Source: Clostridia bacterium
GTDB taxonomy: Bacteria; Bacillota; Clostridia; Oscillospirales; Acutalibacteraceae
Direction: 5' to 3'
NCBI GenBank assembly: GCA_017451425.1
Contig: JAFSPP010000017.1
Span: 1-48,683, forward strand
Length of the DNA stretch: 48,683 nucleotides
Position 1 is the first letter of the stretch. Each line of letters opens with the position of its first letter. This document shows, piece by piece, positions 38,868 to 48,101 of this stretch. A program made the translations under genes and the position numbers. The notes beneath the pieces are model-generated. The model saw only the letters and a program-made list of their open reading frames with translations, did not search any database and was not told the DNA's origin.

Positions 38868-39712
38868 CTGAAAGTGAGCAGCATCATTCTGTCTTTCAGC
38901 GAGCCCCTGAATGTAAAAAGTCCCGAATGATTGCTTCCCTCTGAAACCTCACGCATCATATTCAGGAACTTCTTCGCGTAGTCCCTGCTGAGTGCGCGCG
39001 GGAAATATGAGCAGTATATCTTCGCATCCCCGATTTCCCTGAGAACTCCGTCAAGCGCCGCAACATAGGAAGAGAGCGGCGCGGCAAAAGGCAGAATCTG
39101 TATACCGAGAGGTGAGATGACGTCGCCGACTGCGGCGACCTTGTTCTTCTTGTCGAGGAAGCAGATACTGCCGTATGTATGAGACGGCGCGGCGATGAGT
39201 TTTATGGTACGGCCGCCGATATCGATGCCGTCCCTCAGTTCACGGTCGGTGACAGCGATGAATGTCGGCGCTTTTTCGGTGCCGGCGCCGCCCCTGCCCA
39301 GCAGGTCCGTGGCATGACGCGTTATGAAACTGTAAACTCTTGCGGATTTTAAATCGTCCTTGCCGATTCTTACATTGTGAAACTGTCCCGCTCCGCCTGT
39401 AACACCGAAATGGGAATGCGTACAGTAAACTTCGAGCGGCTTGTCCGTTATTTCGCTGACCTTGTCAGCGAGGTTGCCGATACCGAGGCCGGTGTCAACG
39501 AGAAGAGCCTTCTTCGTACCGACAAAGAGATATGACTGAAAGAGAAGGTCTGAAGATACACGGTAGGTATCTTCGGCAATTTTCCGCGAGGAACCGAACG
39601 CCACAACCTTGTCATGAACAAACTGAGAGGATGCGGCTTTTTTGCCCGCCTCAAGCGCAAGCGTTCCGACACCCTGGAGGATGGCAATTCTGGAAATTTT
39701 ACCTTTCTTCAT
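38855..39712 (-). CDS. MBL-fold hydrolase-like protein with an altered metal motif
   Basis: 285 residues of the metallo-beta-lactamase fold. Visible fold blocks are ALLVDTGLGIGNLADKV (strands before the active site), CTHSHFGVTGG at residues 97-107, APSHTYGSICFLDKKNKVAAVGDV with a later His and Asp. The usual HxHxDH metal motif is HSHFGV here (His99, His101, Gly103, Val104), so the Asp and third His are missing and the zinc site is likely incomplete. The ATG at 39712 has GGGAG about 10 nt upstream; the longer frame to 39802 overlaps rfbB and is rejected. Last gene of the polA-rimI-tsaD-rfbB run. Substrate unknown. Confidence 0.8.
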   Translation of the reverse strand: MKKGKISRIAILQGVGTLALEAGKKAASSQFVHDKVVAFGSSRKIAEDTYRVSSDLLFQSYLFVGTKKALLVDTGLGIGNLADKVSEITDKPLEVYCTHSHFGVTGGAGQFHNVRIGKDDLKSARVYSFITRHATDLLGRGGAGTEKAPTFIAVTDRELRDGIDIGGRTIKLIAAPSHTYGSICFLDKKNKVAAVGDVISPLGIQILPFAAPLSSYVAALDGVLREIGDAKIYCSYFPRALSRDYAKKFLNMMREVSEGSNHSGLFTFRGSLKDRMMLLTFSSKT

Positions 39713-39732
39713 AAAAGTGTTCTCCCTTTTAC

Positions 39733-40761
39733 TTAACTTATTTTGCCGAGCAGTTCTTCGGAGAGTTTTACATAGTCTCCGCTGATTATGTCTTTCCACC
39801 ACTTCTGATTGTCAAGGTACCAGTTGACGGTCTCTTTAATGCCGTCGTCAAACTTTGTCTCCGGCACCCAGCCGAGCTCACGCTCAAGCTTTGAAGCATC
39901 TATAGCATAGCGCAGGTCGTGTCCGGGTCTGTCCGTGACAAACTCTATGAGACTCTCGGGTTTTCCGAGTGCCGCGAGCACGGTCTTTACCACATCGATA
40001 TTGGCGCGCTCGTTGTGTCCGCCGATGTTGTATACCTCACCGACTTTTCCCTTGTGAATGATGAGGTCGATGGCCTTGCAGTGGTCGAGCACGAAGAGCC
40101 AGTCACGCACGTTCTCTCCCTTGCCGTAGACAGGTACGTTCTCATCATTCAGCGCTCTTGAAATCATAAGCGGGATGAGCTTTTCGGGGTACTGGTATCT
40201 GCCGTAGTTGTTGGAACAGCGGGAGATTGTGACGGGCACTTTATATGTCCTGTAATAGGCGAGGCAGAGCAGGTCTGCCGAAGCCTTGGATGTCGAATAA
40301 GGCGAGGATGTGTGAAGGGGTGTCTCCTCGGTGAAGAAGAGGTCAGGCCTGTCAAGAGGCAGGTCGCCGTAAACCTCGTCCGTGGAGACCTGATGGAATC
40401 TCTTTCCGTTTCCGTATTTCCTGAAAGCGTCAAGCAGCACACCCGTGCCGATGATATTCGTCATGAGGAATGCCTCAGGCGAATCGATTGAGCGGTCCAC
40501 ATGGGACTCAGCTGCAAAGTTTACGACTATGTCGAAATTCTCAGACTCGAAGAGAGCATACATCGCCTCCCTGTCGGTTATATCCGCCTTCACGAACTTA
40601 AAGCGCGGGTTTTCGAGCAGGGGTTCGAGTGTGACGAGATTGCCCGCGTATGACAGGCAGTCAACGCAGACTATTTCAACATCGTCATGTGCCTCGAGCA
40701 TGTGGTATATGAAGTTGCTTCCTATGAAGCCTGCACCGCCCGTTACAAGTATCTTTTCCAT
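39733..40761 (-). CDS. rfbB: dTDP-glucose 4,6-dehydratase
   Basis: 342 residues. It converts dTDP-glucose to dTDP-4-keto-6-deoxyglucose, the second step to dTDP-rhamnose and related sugars. The NAD-binding GGAGFIGSNFIYHM is at the N-terminus, the active site has STDEVYGDL and SSPYSTSKASADLL (YxxxK), and YQYPEKLIPLMI, VRDWLFVLDHCKAI and YNIGGHNE complete the RfbB pattern. It lies alone after tsaD with a TAATG overlap; rfbA, rfbC and rfbD are absent here, so partners must be elsewhere. Confidence 0.95.
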   Translation of the reverse strand: MEKILVTGGAGFIGSNFIYHMLEAHDDVEIVCVDCLSYAGNLVTLEPLLENPRFKFVKADITDREAMYALFESENFDIVVNFAAESHVDRSIDSPEAFLMTNIIGTGVLLDAFRKYGNGKRFHQVSTDEVYGDLPLDRPDLFFTEETPLHTSSPYSTSKASADLLCLAYYRTYKVPVTISRCSNNYGRYQYPEKLIPLMISRALNDENVPVYGKGENVRDWLFVLDHCKAIDLIIHKGKVGEVYNIGGHNERANIDVVKTVLAALGKPESLIEFVTDRPGHDLRYAIDASKLERELGWVPETKFDDGIKETVNWYLDNQKWWKDIISGDYVKLSEELLGKIS

Positions 40762-41774
40762 TAAAACACCTCGTTTATCGGCATTGTCGCTTTCGCGTTC
40801 AGATCAAGACCCGCCGTGTTTCCGGCGATGAATTCGTAATAGCCCTGGGCGCCTACCATGGCGGCGTTGTCGCTGCAGAGGTCAGGCGTCGGCATAAAGA
40901 GCTGCCAGCCGTGTTCGCTGCAGCAGGCGGCCATCCTCGACCGTAAAACGGAGTTTGCGGAGACGCCGCCGGCGAAAACGATTTTATCATATCCGAAGTC
41001 AATCGCCGCCTTCTCGGTATTGCCGACAAGGCAGTCGACAACGGCCTTAATGACTGAGGCGCCCATGTCCTCGACGGATATGCTCTCACCTTTCTGTTCG
41101 CGGTTGTGTACCGTGTTTATGACAAAGGTCTTTAGGCCCGAAAAACTGAAGTCGTACGGCGCTCCCTCAACGTGGGGATGCGGCATTTTAAAGGCGTCGG
41201 GGTTGCCGTTTTTTGCAGCGGCGTCCAGGTTCTTTCCTCCCGGATACGGAAGCCCGAGTGTTCTCGCGGACTTGTCCATACACTCCCCTGCAGCATCGTC
41301 GCGGGTGCAGCCTATGACCTTGTACTCCGTGTATGATTTCACCTCGACGAGATGGGTGTGACCGCCCGAGACGACAAGGGCCAGAAACGGCGGTTTCAGG
41401 TCAGGCGAGGTGATGTAGTTTGAAGCTATATGTGAGCGGAGATGATGAACGGGTACAAGCGGCTTGTCGTATCTGAGCGACAGACCTTTTGCGAAGTTTA
41501 CCCCGACAAGGAGCGCGCCGATAAGACCCGGCGCCGCGGTGACGGCGACGGCATCTATGTCGTCCATTGTGCAGTTCGCTTCAGAGAGGGCCTGCGCCGT
41601 AATCTGTGAGATTGCCTCGGTATGTCTGCGCGACGCAATCTCAGGCACGACGCCGCCGTACAGCACATGCTCCTCAACCTGCGACGCTATGACCGAGGAC
41701 AGGACATGCCTTCCGTCCTCGACAACCGCTGTCGCAGTCTCGTCACATGAGCTCTCAATCGCCAAAATCTTCAT
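40761..41774 (-). CDS. tsaD: tRNA N6-adenosine threonylcarbamoyltransferase TsaD
   Basis: 337 residues. TsaD with TsaB and TsaE makes t6A37 in tRNAs reading ANN codons. Motifs: IESSCDETATAVVEDG, VVPEIASRRHTEAI, the metal-binding HHLRSHIASN, VSGGHTHLVEV and FAGGVSANSVLRSRM. Its start overlaps the rimI stop (TGATG). tsaB, often next to rimI, is not in this run. Confidence 0.97.
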   Translation of the reverse strand: MKILAIESSCDETATAVVEDGRHVLSSVIASQVEEHVLYGGVVPEIASRRHTEAISQITAQALSEANCTMDDIDAVAVTAAPGLIGALLVGVNFAKGLSLRYDKPLVPVHHLRSHIASNYITSPDLKPPFLALVVSGGHTHLVEVKSYTEYKVIGCTRDDAAGECMDKSARTLGLPYPGGKNLDAAAKNGNPDAFKMPHPHVEGAPYDFSFSGLKTFVINTVHNREQKGESISVEDMGASVIKAVVDCLVGNTEKAAIDFGYDKIVFAGGVSANSVLRSRMAACCSEHGWQLFMPTPDLCSDNAAMVGAQGYYEFIAGNTAGLDLNAKATMPINEVF

Positions 41775-42208
41775 CAGAATCTCCTGGTCATAATGAGCGC
41801 GTCCTCATCCGGATCACGGTAAAAGCCCGGACGCACGCCCTCACTTATGAATTCATTCTTTTTGTAAACTGAGATCGCCGTTCCGTTTGAGAGGCGGACC
41901 TCAAGGGTCATGAAAGAGGCTCCGTTCGCCTTCGCGTTTCTCGTCGCCTCAAGCACCAGGGCATTGCCTATGCCCCGCTGTCTGTAACTTTCGGTCACCG
42001 CAAGATTGGTCACGAAGCACTCGTCCATGACCATATATGTGCCGATATACCCGACGACTTTGTCATCTTCCAGAGCGACAAAAAACCAGGCATTCGGATT
42101 GCCGTAATACTCCTCTATGGCGTCTCTTGTCCAGGGGTGCGCAAAACACTCCTCCTCAAGTGACACCACGGCATCCATATATACGGGTTTCAGTCTTTCT
42201 ATCTTCAT
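41774..42208 (-). CDS. rimI: Ribosomal-protein-alanine N-acetyltransferase RimI
   Basis: 144 residues, GNAT fold. RimI acetylates the N-terminal alanine of S18 and, more broadly, other proteins. The acetyl-CoA site is ESYRQRGIGNALVLEATRNAK, with FMTLEVRLSNGTAISVYKKNEF following. It overlaps polA by 4 bp (ATGA) and tsaD by one base, so it is translated within the run. Confidence 0.92.
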   Translation of the reverse strand: MKIERLKPVYMDAVVSLEEECFAHPWTRDAIEEYYGNPNAWFFVALEDDKVVGYIGTYMVMDECFVTNLAVTESYRQRGIGNALVLEATRNAKANGASFMTLEVRLSNGTAISVYKKNEFISEGVRPGFYRDPDEDALIMTRRF

Positions 42209-44661
42209 CCCTTAGCCTCGTACCAGGTATTGCCGATATGAGCGTCTGCGAGGAGTTTCACCTTCAGCGAGCAGGCATTCTCCATCTCCTCTTTGACAAT
42301 CGCACACACTTCTTCTGCTATGTCTTCGCGCGCCTCGACAAGCAGTTCGTCATGCACCTGCATGATGAGTTTCGCGTCGAGGCCCTCCGCCAGCAGGCGG
42401 TTGTAAACCTTTACCATGGCGAGCTTTATGATGTCGGCCGCAGTGCCCTGGATGGGCATGTTGCGGGCGACGCGCTCGCCGGAGGCTCTCAGGTTGTGGT
42501 TCGACGAAGTGAGCTCAGGCAGATAGCGTCTGCGCTCATAGAGGGTTTTGACAAAACCGTCCGCCTTCGCCTTCTCTATTACTTCTTTCATATACTTGTC
42601 GACACCCGAGAAATTGCTCAGGTAACCGTCAATATACTGCTGTGCCTCAACACGGGAGACACCGATATCCTTGGCCAGCGAGAATGCGCCTATGCCGTAC
42701 ACTATTCCGAAGTTTACGGCCTTTGCCCTGCTTCGCATAACAGGCGTGACCTCATCAAGAGGCACTCTGAAGACCTGAGAAGCGGTTACGCGGTGAATGT
42801 CCTCACCGCTCTCAAATGCCGCAATCATATTCGCGTCATCCGCCATATGGGCCAGGACGCGAAGTTCAATCTGGCTGTAGTCGGCATCTATGAGTTTATA
42901 GCCCGGACGGGCGATAAAGAACTTGCGAAGTTCGGAGCCCAGAGGCTTACGTACGGGTATATTCTGCAGATTCGGCTCAGTCGAGGAGATTCTGCCCGTC
43001 CGTGTCTCAGTCTGATTAAGTGTCGAATGAATGCGTCCGTCCTCTGCTATACAGGCGACGAGTCCGTCGCAGTAAGTGGACTTGAGCTTCGCAACCATGC
43101 GGTATTCGAGGATGTCGGCGACAACGGGATAGTCGTCCGCGAGTTCCTCTAAAACCTCAGCAGCGGTTGAATAGCCGCTCTTCGTCTTCTTCTTTGCGGG
43201 TATGCCCATCTTCTCGAAGAGGGCCTCGCCGAGCTGCTTCGGCGAATTCAGGTTGAACTCAAATCCGCATTCATCGTAGATTTTGCGCGTCATCTCGTCC
43301 ACACGGGCGGAGATGACCTCGCCGAATTCCAGGAGACCGTCCCTGTCAACCAGGAAACCTATGTGTTCCATGGAGGCTAAAACCTCAGCCAGTGAAATCT
43401 CAAGGGCGAGAAGATCCGCCTGGTTATTGTTGTCTATCTGTGCGACGAGTTTGTCACACAGAACTTTGAATGAACCGGCTGAGTATTCCATAAGGAGTCT
43501 CTCGGCAGAATAATCATTTGCCGAAGGGTTCAGGATATATGCGGCAAGGGCTGCGTCAAAAACCACTCCGTAAACGGTGAAACCGTGCTTTAAGCCATAG
43601 GAGTAAACAGACTTGGAATCTGCCACGTATTTCTTTATGCTACGGTCTTTGAGGGCATTTGCAAGTTCGTCGTAGACCGCCTCATCCGTACTGAAAATGT
43701 ACAGATTTGCACCTTCTGTAAAGTAGTTTTCCTTTACAGTTTCCTCAATTTCGGCCTTTTCGGGCTCCTCTGAAGCCGCAACCGACGCAGATACGTCCCT
43801 CAGTCCGAGCGCATCAATCATTTTGAACATCTCAAGAGAGGCCAGCAGCCTTGATGCGGCAGCGTGGTCGCCCTCACCGATTTTGTAATCCGAAAGCGCG
43901 GTGCTTATCGGAACGTCGAGACAGATTGTGCCGAGGTCACGGCTTAAATAAGCCATATCCCTGTTGGCCTCAAGTTTCTGCCTGACTCCGGGTTTTATAT
44001 CAAGCTCCGGAAGTTTTTCATATATCTCATCAAGGCTTCCGAACCTGGAGATCAGGTCCTGCGCTCCCTTCTCTCCTATTCCCTTTACTCCGGGAATACA
44101 GTCTGAGGAGTCGCCCTGGATGGCTTTTATGTCTATCATCTGACGCGGTGTGACGCCGTATGTCTCCCTGATATAATCAGGCGTACAGCGCGTAACTACG
44201 GTCCTTCCCATCTTAGTTGAAGGCAGAAGCACCGTGACATTGTCCTTTACCAGCTGAAAACTGTCGCGGTCGCCCGTCGCTATAAAGCACTCATCTTCGG
44301 GACCGCATGCCGCGGAGAGCGTGCCGAGAATATCGTCAGCCTCGTAGCCCTCCAGCTCAACACACTTATAGCCGAGATCTGTCAGAAGTTCCTTCAGTAC
44401 GGGCATCTGCTCGGCAAGCTCCGCCGGCATGCCCTTCCTGTTGGCCTTGTAGCCGTCATACATCTTATGACGGAAGGTAGGCGCCTTCAGGTCAAAAGCG
44501 ACGGCAACCGCTTCCGGCTCAACCTCACTCTTAACCTTTTCGAGTATATTCAGAAAACCGTAGATTCCGTTGGTATACCTGCCGTCCTTTGTGGTGAGCA
44601 GCTTTATACCGTAGAAAGCACGGTTCACTATGCTGTTTCCGTCAATTACAAGTACTCTCAT
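42205..44661 (-). CDS. polA: DNA polymerase I
   Basis: 818 residues. It fills gaps and removes RNA primers. The 5'-3' nuclease comes first (VLVIDGNSIVNRAFYG, GYEADDILGTL, IATGDRDSFQLV, KGIGEKGAQDLISRFG). The middle 3'-5' exonuclease region has lost its DxE and NxxxD motifs, so proofreading is unlikely, as in many Firmicutes. The polymerase core has RTGRISSTEPNLQNIPVR, DADYSQIELRVLAHM, RSRAKAVNFGIVYG and VHDELLVEA. GGAGG precedes ATG 44661. First gene of the run. Confidence 0.97.
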   Translation of the reverse strand: MRVLVIDGNSIVNRAFYGIKLLTTKDGRYTNGIYGFLNILEKVKSEVEPEAVAVAFDLKAPTFRHKMYDGYKANRKGMPAELAEQMPVLKELLTDLGYKCVELEGYEADDILGTLSAACGPEDECFIATGDRDSFQLVKDNVTVLLPSTKMGRTVVTRCTPDYIRETYGVTPRQMIDIKAIQGDSSDCIPGVKGIGEKGAQDLISRFGSLDEIYEKLPELDIKPGVRQKLEANRDMAYLSRDLGTICLDVPISTALSDYKIGEGDHAAASRLLASLEMFKMIDALGLRDVSASVAASEEPEKAEIEETVKENYFTEGANLYIFSTDEAVYDELANALKDRSIKKYVADSKSVYSYGLKHGFTVYGVVFDAALAAYILNPSANDYSAERLLMEYSAGSFKVLCDKLVAQIDNNNQADLLALEISLAEVLASMEHIGFLVDRDGLLEFGEVISARVDEMTRKIYDECGFEFNLNSPKQLGEALFEKMGIPAKKKTKSGYSTAAEVLEELADDYPVVADILEYRMVAKLKSTYCDGLVACIAEDGRIHSTLNQTETRTGRISSTEPNLQNIPVRKPLGSELRKFFIARPGYKLIDADYSQIELRVLAHMADDANMIAAFESGEDIHRVTASQVFRVPLDEVTPVMRSRAKAVNFGIVYGIGAFSLAKDIGVSRVEAQQYIDGYLSNFSGVDKYMKEVIEKAKADGFVKTLYERRRYLPELTSSNHNLRASGERVARNMPIQGTAADIIKLAMVKVYNRLLAEGLDAKLIMQVHDELLVEAREDIAEEVCAIVKEEMENACSLKVKLLADAHIGNTWYEAKG

Positions 44662-44686
44662 ACAAAGCCTCCGATTATGACAATTA

Positions 44687-44726
44687 ATTTTACCATATTG
44701 TAGCCCTTTTTTCTATATGATAAAAT
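44687..44726. promoter_or_regulatory. Divergent promoter region of polA and the lipase gene
   Basis: Plus strand: TTGTAG (44698-44703), 17-nt spacer ending TGA, TAAAAT (44721-44726), a good extended -10 promoter. Minus strand: an extended TGGTAAAAT -10 (44692-44687) with a poor -35. The two overlap. Confidence 0.5.
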
Positions 44727-44747
44727 CAAGTCATGGAGGTAGTCCCT

Positions 44748-45938
44748 ATGAAAAAACTGGTACTCAAAATCATTTGCCTCGTCCTTGTTCTCGTAATAGC
44801 TGCACTCATCTATGTACGCGCACCTAAAAAAGACAGGACCATTGATCAGAGCAAATGGAACACAAATTACACATACGTCTTCGTCCACGGCCTTTCAGGC
44901 TGGGGCAGCTACGACAAGCAGTATAAGTTCATGCCATACTGGGGTATGATGAACGGCGACATGATGAAGTACCTGAACAAGCAGGAATTCCACTGCTACG
45001 CCGCTTCAGTCGCTCCCCACTACAGTGCCTGGGACCGCGCCTGCGAGCTCTACGCTCAGCTGACCGGCACAAAAGTTGACTACGGCGATGCGCATGCAAA
45101 GACCATGGGCCACGACCGCTACGGTGAGGACTTCACCGGACGCGCCCTCATCCCCGCCTTCTCCGCAACCGACAAGATAAACCTTGTAGGTCACAGCTTC
45201 GGCGGCGCCACAATCCGTCTCTTCGCCGAGATAATGGCAAACGGCAACGAAGAGGAGATCGCCGCCTCGGGCGACAGCGTCTCCGACTTCTTCAAAGGCG
45301 GCAAGGCCGACTGGATTTACAGCATGACTACACTCGCAGCTCCCACAAACGGCACAACAGCCTACTACACCGGCACTGCTGAGGACCCCGAGCCTCCCAC
45401 AGGTCTCTCAAAGAAAATTGAAGACAAATTAAACGGCATGATGGCTGATGTCAACTCAGGCGATTCAGAATCACGCGTACCTGAGGACATGGCGTCAAAC
45501 GATATGTTCATTGACAATGCACTTACCTTAAACGAAAAGATTGAGGTGCTTGAGAACGTCTACTATTTCTCAATCCCCTGCTGCTCAACAAAGGACAGCG
45601 GCAAAGGCTATCAGGTAGTTGACAACAGCATCACCGACTTCATGTTCAGAAAACCCGGCAGACTCATGGGCAACCTGACATACACAACTCCCGGCGGATT
45701 TGTCGTGGATGAGAAGTGGCTTCCCAACGACGGCCTTGTAAACACAATCTCCGCAAAGGCCCCGTTCAATGCCCCTCAGAAGGCCCTTGACCGAAACAAC
45801 ATCGAAAAGGGAACCTACCAGATCTTCCCGACCTTCGAAGGCGACCACATGTCAATTATCGGAGGTCTCCTGAAGACCACTGACGTCAAAAACTACTACG
45901 TTGACTTCATGTGCATGATCAACGAAATTGAAGAATAA
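44748..45938 (+). CDS. Signal-anchored lipase/esterase of the staphylococcal-type family
   Basis: 396 residues. N-terminal signal anchor (KKLVLKIICLVLVLVIAALIYV). Alpha/beta-hydrolase fold: oxyanion region VFVHGLSGWGS near 46, nucleophile Ser150 in NLVGHSFGGATIR, Asp in LPNDGLVN and His in EGDHMSIIG. The HDRYGEDF segment resembles the metal site of thermostable Bacillus/Staphylococcus lipases. It probably cleaves acylglycerols outside the cell. ATG 44748 has GGAGG 8 nt upstream; ATG 44733 is at the predicted start point and is not used. Monocistronic, with a strong terminator. Confidence 0.87.
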   Translation: MKKLVLKIICLVLVLVIAALIYVRAPKKDRTIDQSKWNTNYTYVFVHGLSGWGSYDKQYKFMPYWGMMNGDMMKYLNKQEFHCYAASVAPHYSAWDRACELYAQLTGTKVDYGDAHAKTMGHDRYGEDFTGRALIPAFSATDKINLVGHSFGGATIRLFAEIMANGNEEEIAASGDSVSDFFKGGKADWIYSMTTLAAPTNGTTAYYTGTAEDPEPPTGLSKKIEDKLNGMMADVNSGDSESRVPEDMASNDMFIDNALTLNEKIEVLENVYYFSIPCCSTKDSGKGYQVVDNSITDFMFRKPGRLMGNLTYTTPGGFVVDEKWLPNDGLVNTISAKAPFNAPQKALDRNNIEKGTYQIFPTFEGDHMSIIGGLLKTTDVKNYYVDFMCMINEIEE

Positions 45939-45949
45939 GCAGAAGACAA

Positions 45950-45982
45950 AAAGACCGAAGCTTTCGCTTCGGTCTTTTTTTT
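45950..45982 (+). terminator. Terminator of the lipase gene
   Basis: 12-bp stem AAAGACCGAAGC / GCTTCGGTCTTT with loop TTTC, followed by a run of T to 45982. It probably also serves the convergent flavoenzyme gene. Confidence 0.93.
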
Positions 45983-45990
45983 TGCTGTTA

Positions 45991-48099
45991 TCAGATGGTG
46001 ATAGCTGCCTTGAATGCCTCTTTTGTACCGGTGTAAATCTTACCCGGCTTCTTGGCATCGCCGACAACGACTACCTTCTTCGCTACCTTGCGTGCAGCCT
46101 CTTCGAGGTTATTGACGGGTTTGACACCGAGGGAAAGAACAACTGCATCAGCATCAACAGTGCAGCGCTTGCCCTTCTTGTCCTCAAGTACTACGGCACC
46201 GTCTGTAATCTCAACAAGTTTGCTGCCTGTAATGAACTTGGTACCTGCCTTCTCAAGACCCGGTACAACATCGAAGTAATGCTGGCACCAGAGACCCGGG
46301 GCAATCTTGTCAGCCATCTCGACGACGGTGAGTTTGTTGCCGCACTCAACAAGGAGTGAAGAGGTCTCAAGACCCGTCATACCGGAACCGATTACCGCGA
46401 CATTCTTATCCTTTACGGATACGGTGCCGTTTAAGATATCGGTTGTCGTGCATACGTTGGGCTTGTCCGAACCCGGGATAGGAGGCTTGGCAGATACGCC
46501 GCCCGTGGCGATGATTACACCGTAGGGTTTATACTTCGCAAGCACCTCTTCCGTGACATCAACACCGCACTTGATCTTGACGCCGGCAAGCTCGGCCTGC
46601 TTTGTAAGGTCCTCAATAGCCCAGTTCATCTTGTCCTTGTGAGGAGGCATCTTGGCGAGGTTGAGCTGTCCGCCCGTTGTCGCCGCCTTCTCAAGAAGGA
46701 CTGTCTTGTAGCCGCGCTTCGCGCACTCACGTGCGGCGGTAAGGCCTGCAGGGCCCGCTCCGACTACAACTATTGTCTTACCTTTCTTGCCCTTCTTTAT
46801 ATCCTCATAGAGGAACTCTCGGCAGGCTCTGGGGTTCATTGAGCACTCACAGGGCTGACCTGAAAGTGCATTTGTCTCAAGGGACTCGAAGCAGGTTACG
46901 CAGCAGATGCAGCGCTGAATCTCGTCGTCCTTGCCCTCTTTTGCCTTCTTAACCCAGTAAGGATCTGCAATAAGAGGTCTGCCGAGACCGATGAAGTCCT
47001 GAGTGCCGTCCTTGAGAAGTTTCTCGGCAAAGGCGGGCTCACGGATAACGCCTACACCGATTACCGGAATCTTTACGGCATCCTTGATAGCCTTTACAAA
47101 CGGGGCTCTCCAGCCCTGCTCGAAGCTCATTGTCTCAATGAGATGGTTAAGTGTCTCATAGGATGCGCAGGAGACGTCTATGGCATCAACGCCGAGTTTC
47201 TCAAGGCGCTTCGCCATCTCAATGCCTTCCTCGAGTTTGATACCCTCGTCGGGCATGTCAAGAACATCGTAGAACTCGTTTACGGTAAGTCTGACTATTA
47301 CCGGATAGTCCTTGCCGCACTTATCCTTGATGCCTTCTATAATCTCAGAGATGAAGCGCATGCGGTTTTCAAGAGATCCGCCGTACTCGTCCTTTCTCCT
47401 GTTTGTGTAGGGAGAGAGGAACTGCTGAATGAGGTAACCATGGGCGGCATGAAGTTCAACACCATCAACGCCTGCCTTCTTACAGCGTACCGCGCCATCA
47501 ATGAACTGCTCCTGAAGCTTGTGGATCTGCTTCTTTGTCATCTCATGTGTAGGCTGATTCTTTACGAAGCTTACGCCGAGTCCGCAGGGAACATCTGACG
47601 GAGCGTAAAGGCCCGGAAGGAATGACTGAGCCTTAATCATGAGCGGAGTGTCAAGCGCGTCAAGGTCCATATTCATTTTGCTGCCCATTGCAAAAGCCAC
47701 TTTCCAGAACGGAGGGAAGACCTTGGAAGCTGCCATACCGAAGGGCCACATGGCGGGAATGGCTGCCATACTCTGGCGACCCGGGTGATGCAGCTGTACG
47801 AATATCTTTGTGCCGTGCTTGTGAATACGGTCAACCGCTTTTGAGAGAGGTTTGATAACGGCGTCGGTGGCCACCGAAAGCTGGCCGGGCGTCGCTACAC
47901 CGTTGTTGTTGTTTACGCGCGTAACCTCGGTGATGATGAGTCCGACCTCACCTTTCGCGCGCTCCTCAAAATAGGTCGCCCAGCGCTCGCCCGGCATACC
48001 CGTAGGCTCTGCGACACCGACGCCCATAGCGGTCATAACGGTTCTGTTCTTGATTTTTACATTGCCGATTTTACCCGGCTCGAACATTTTCTTGTACAT
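45991..48099 (-). CDS. NADH:flavin oxidoreductase of the 2-enoate reductase / 2,4-dienoyl-CoA reductase family
   Basis: 702 residues. N-terminal Old-Yellow-Enzyme barrel (1-375) with FMN-site motifs QLHHPGRQS, GVELHAAHGYLIQQFLSPYTN and GLGRPLIADP. A [4Fe-4S] Cys cluster follows: RCICCVTCFE (397-403) and CECSMNPRAC. Then come the FAD domain (TIVVVGAGPAGLTAARE) and a NAD domain (VAVIGSGMTGLETS). This is the layout of enoate reductases, BaiCD/BaiH and DCR1-type enzymes, which reduce activated C=C bonds with NADH in anaerobes. About 55 extra residues (110-168, WPFGMAASKVFPPFWKVAFAMG) are inserted in the barrel relative to usual 640-670-residue members. Substrate unknown. GGAGGAG precedes the ATG. 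Confidence 0.9.
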   Translation of the reverse strand: MYKKMFEPGKIGNVKIKNRTVMTAMGVGVAEPTGMPGERWATYFEERAKGEVGLIITEVTRVNNNNGVATPGQLSVATDAVIKPLSKAVDRIHKHGTKIFVQLHHPGRQSMAAIPAMWPFGMAASKVFPPFWKVAFAMGSKMNMDLDALDTPLMIKAQSFLPGLYAPSDVPCGLGVSFVKNQPTHEMTKKQIHKLQEQFIDGAVRCKKAGVDGVELHAAHGYLIQQFLSPYTNRRKDEYGGSLENRMRFISEIIEGIKDKCGKDYPVIVRLTVNEFYDVLDMPDEGIKLEEGIEMAKRLEKLGVDAIDVSCASYETLNHLIETMSFEQGWRAPFVKAIKDAVKIPVIGVGVIREPAFAEKLLKDGTQDFIGLGRPLIADPYWVKKAKEGKDDEIQRCICCVTCFESLETNALSGQPCECSMNPRACREFLYEDIKKGKKGKTIVVVGAGPAGLTAARECAKRGYKTVLLEKAATTGGQLNLAKMPPHKDKMNWAIEDLTKQAELAGVKIKCGVDVTEEVLAKYKPYGVIIATGGVSAKPPIPGSDKPNVCTTTDILNGTVSVKDKNVAVIGSGMTGLETSSLLVECGNKLTVVEMADKIAPGLWCQHYFDVVPGLEKAGTKFITGSKLVEITDGAVVLEDKKGKRCTVDADAVVLSLGVKPVNNLEEAARKVAKKVVVVGDAKKPGKIYTGTKEAFKAAITI

Positions 48100-48101
48100 A
48101 A

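Noticed and set aside
42037..43152. Long plus-strand open frame of 371 codons antisense to polA
   Set aside because: polA on the other strand has every expected motif; this frame has no recognisable domain, no ribosome binding site and mirrors its codon pattern.
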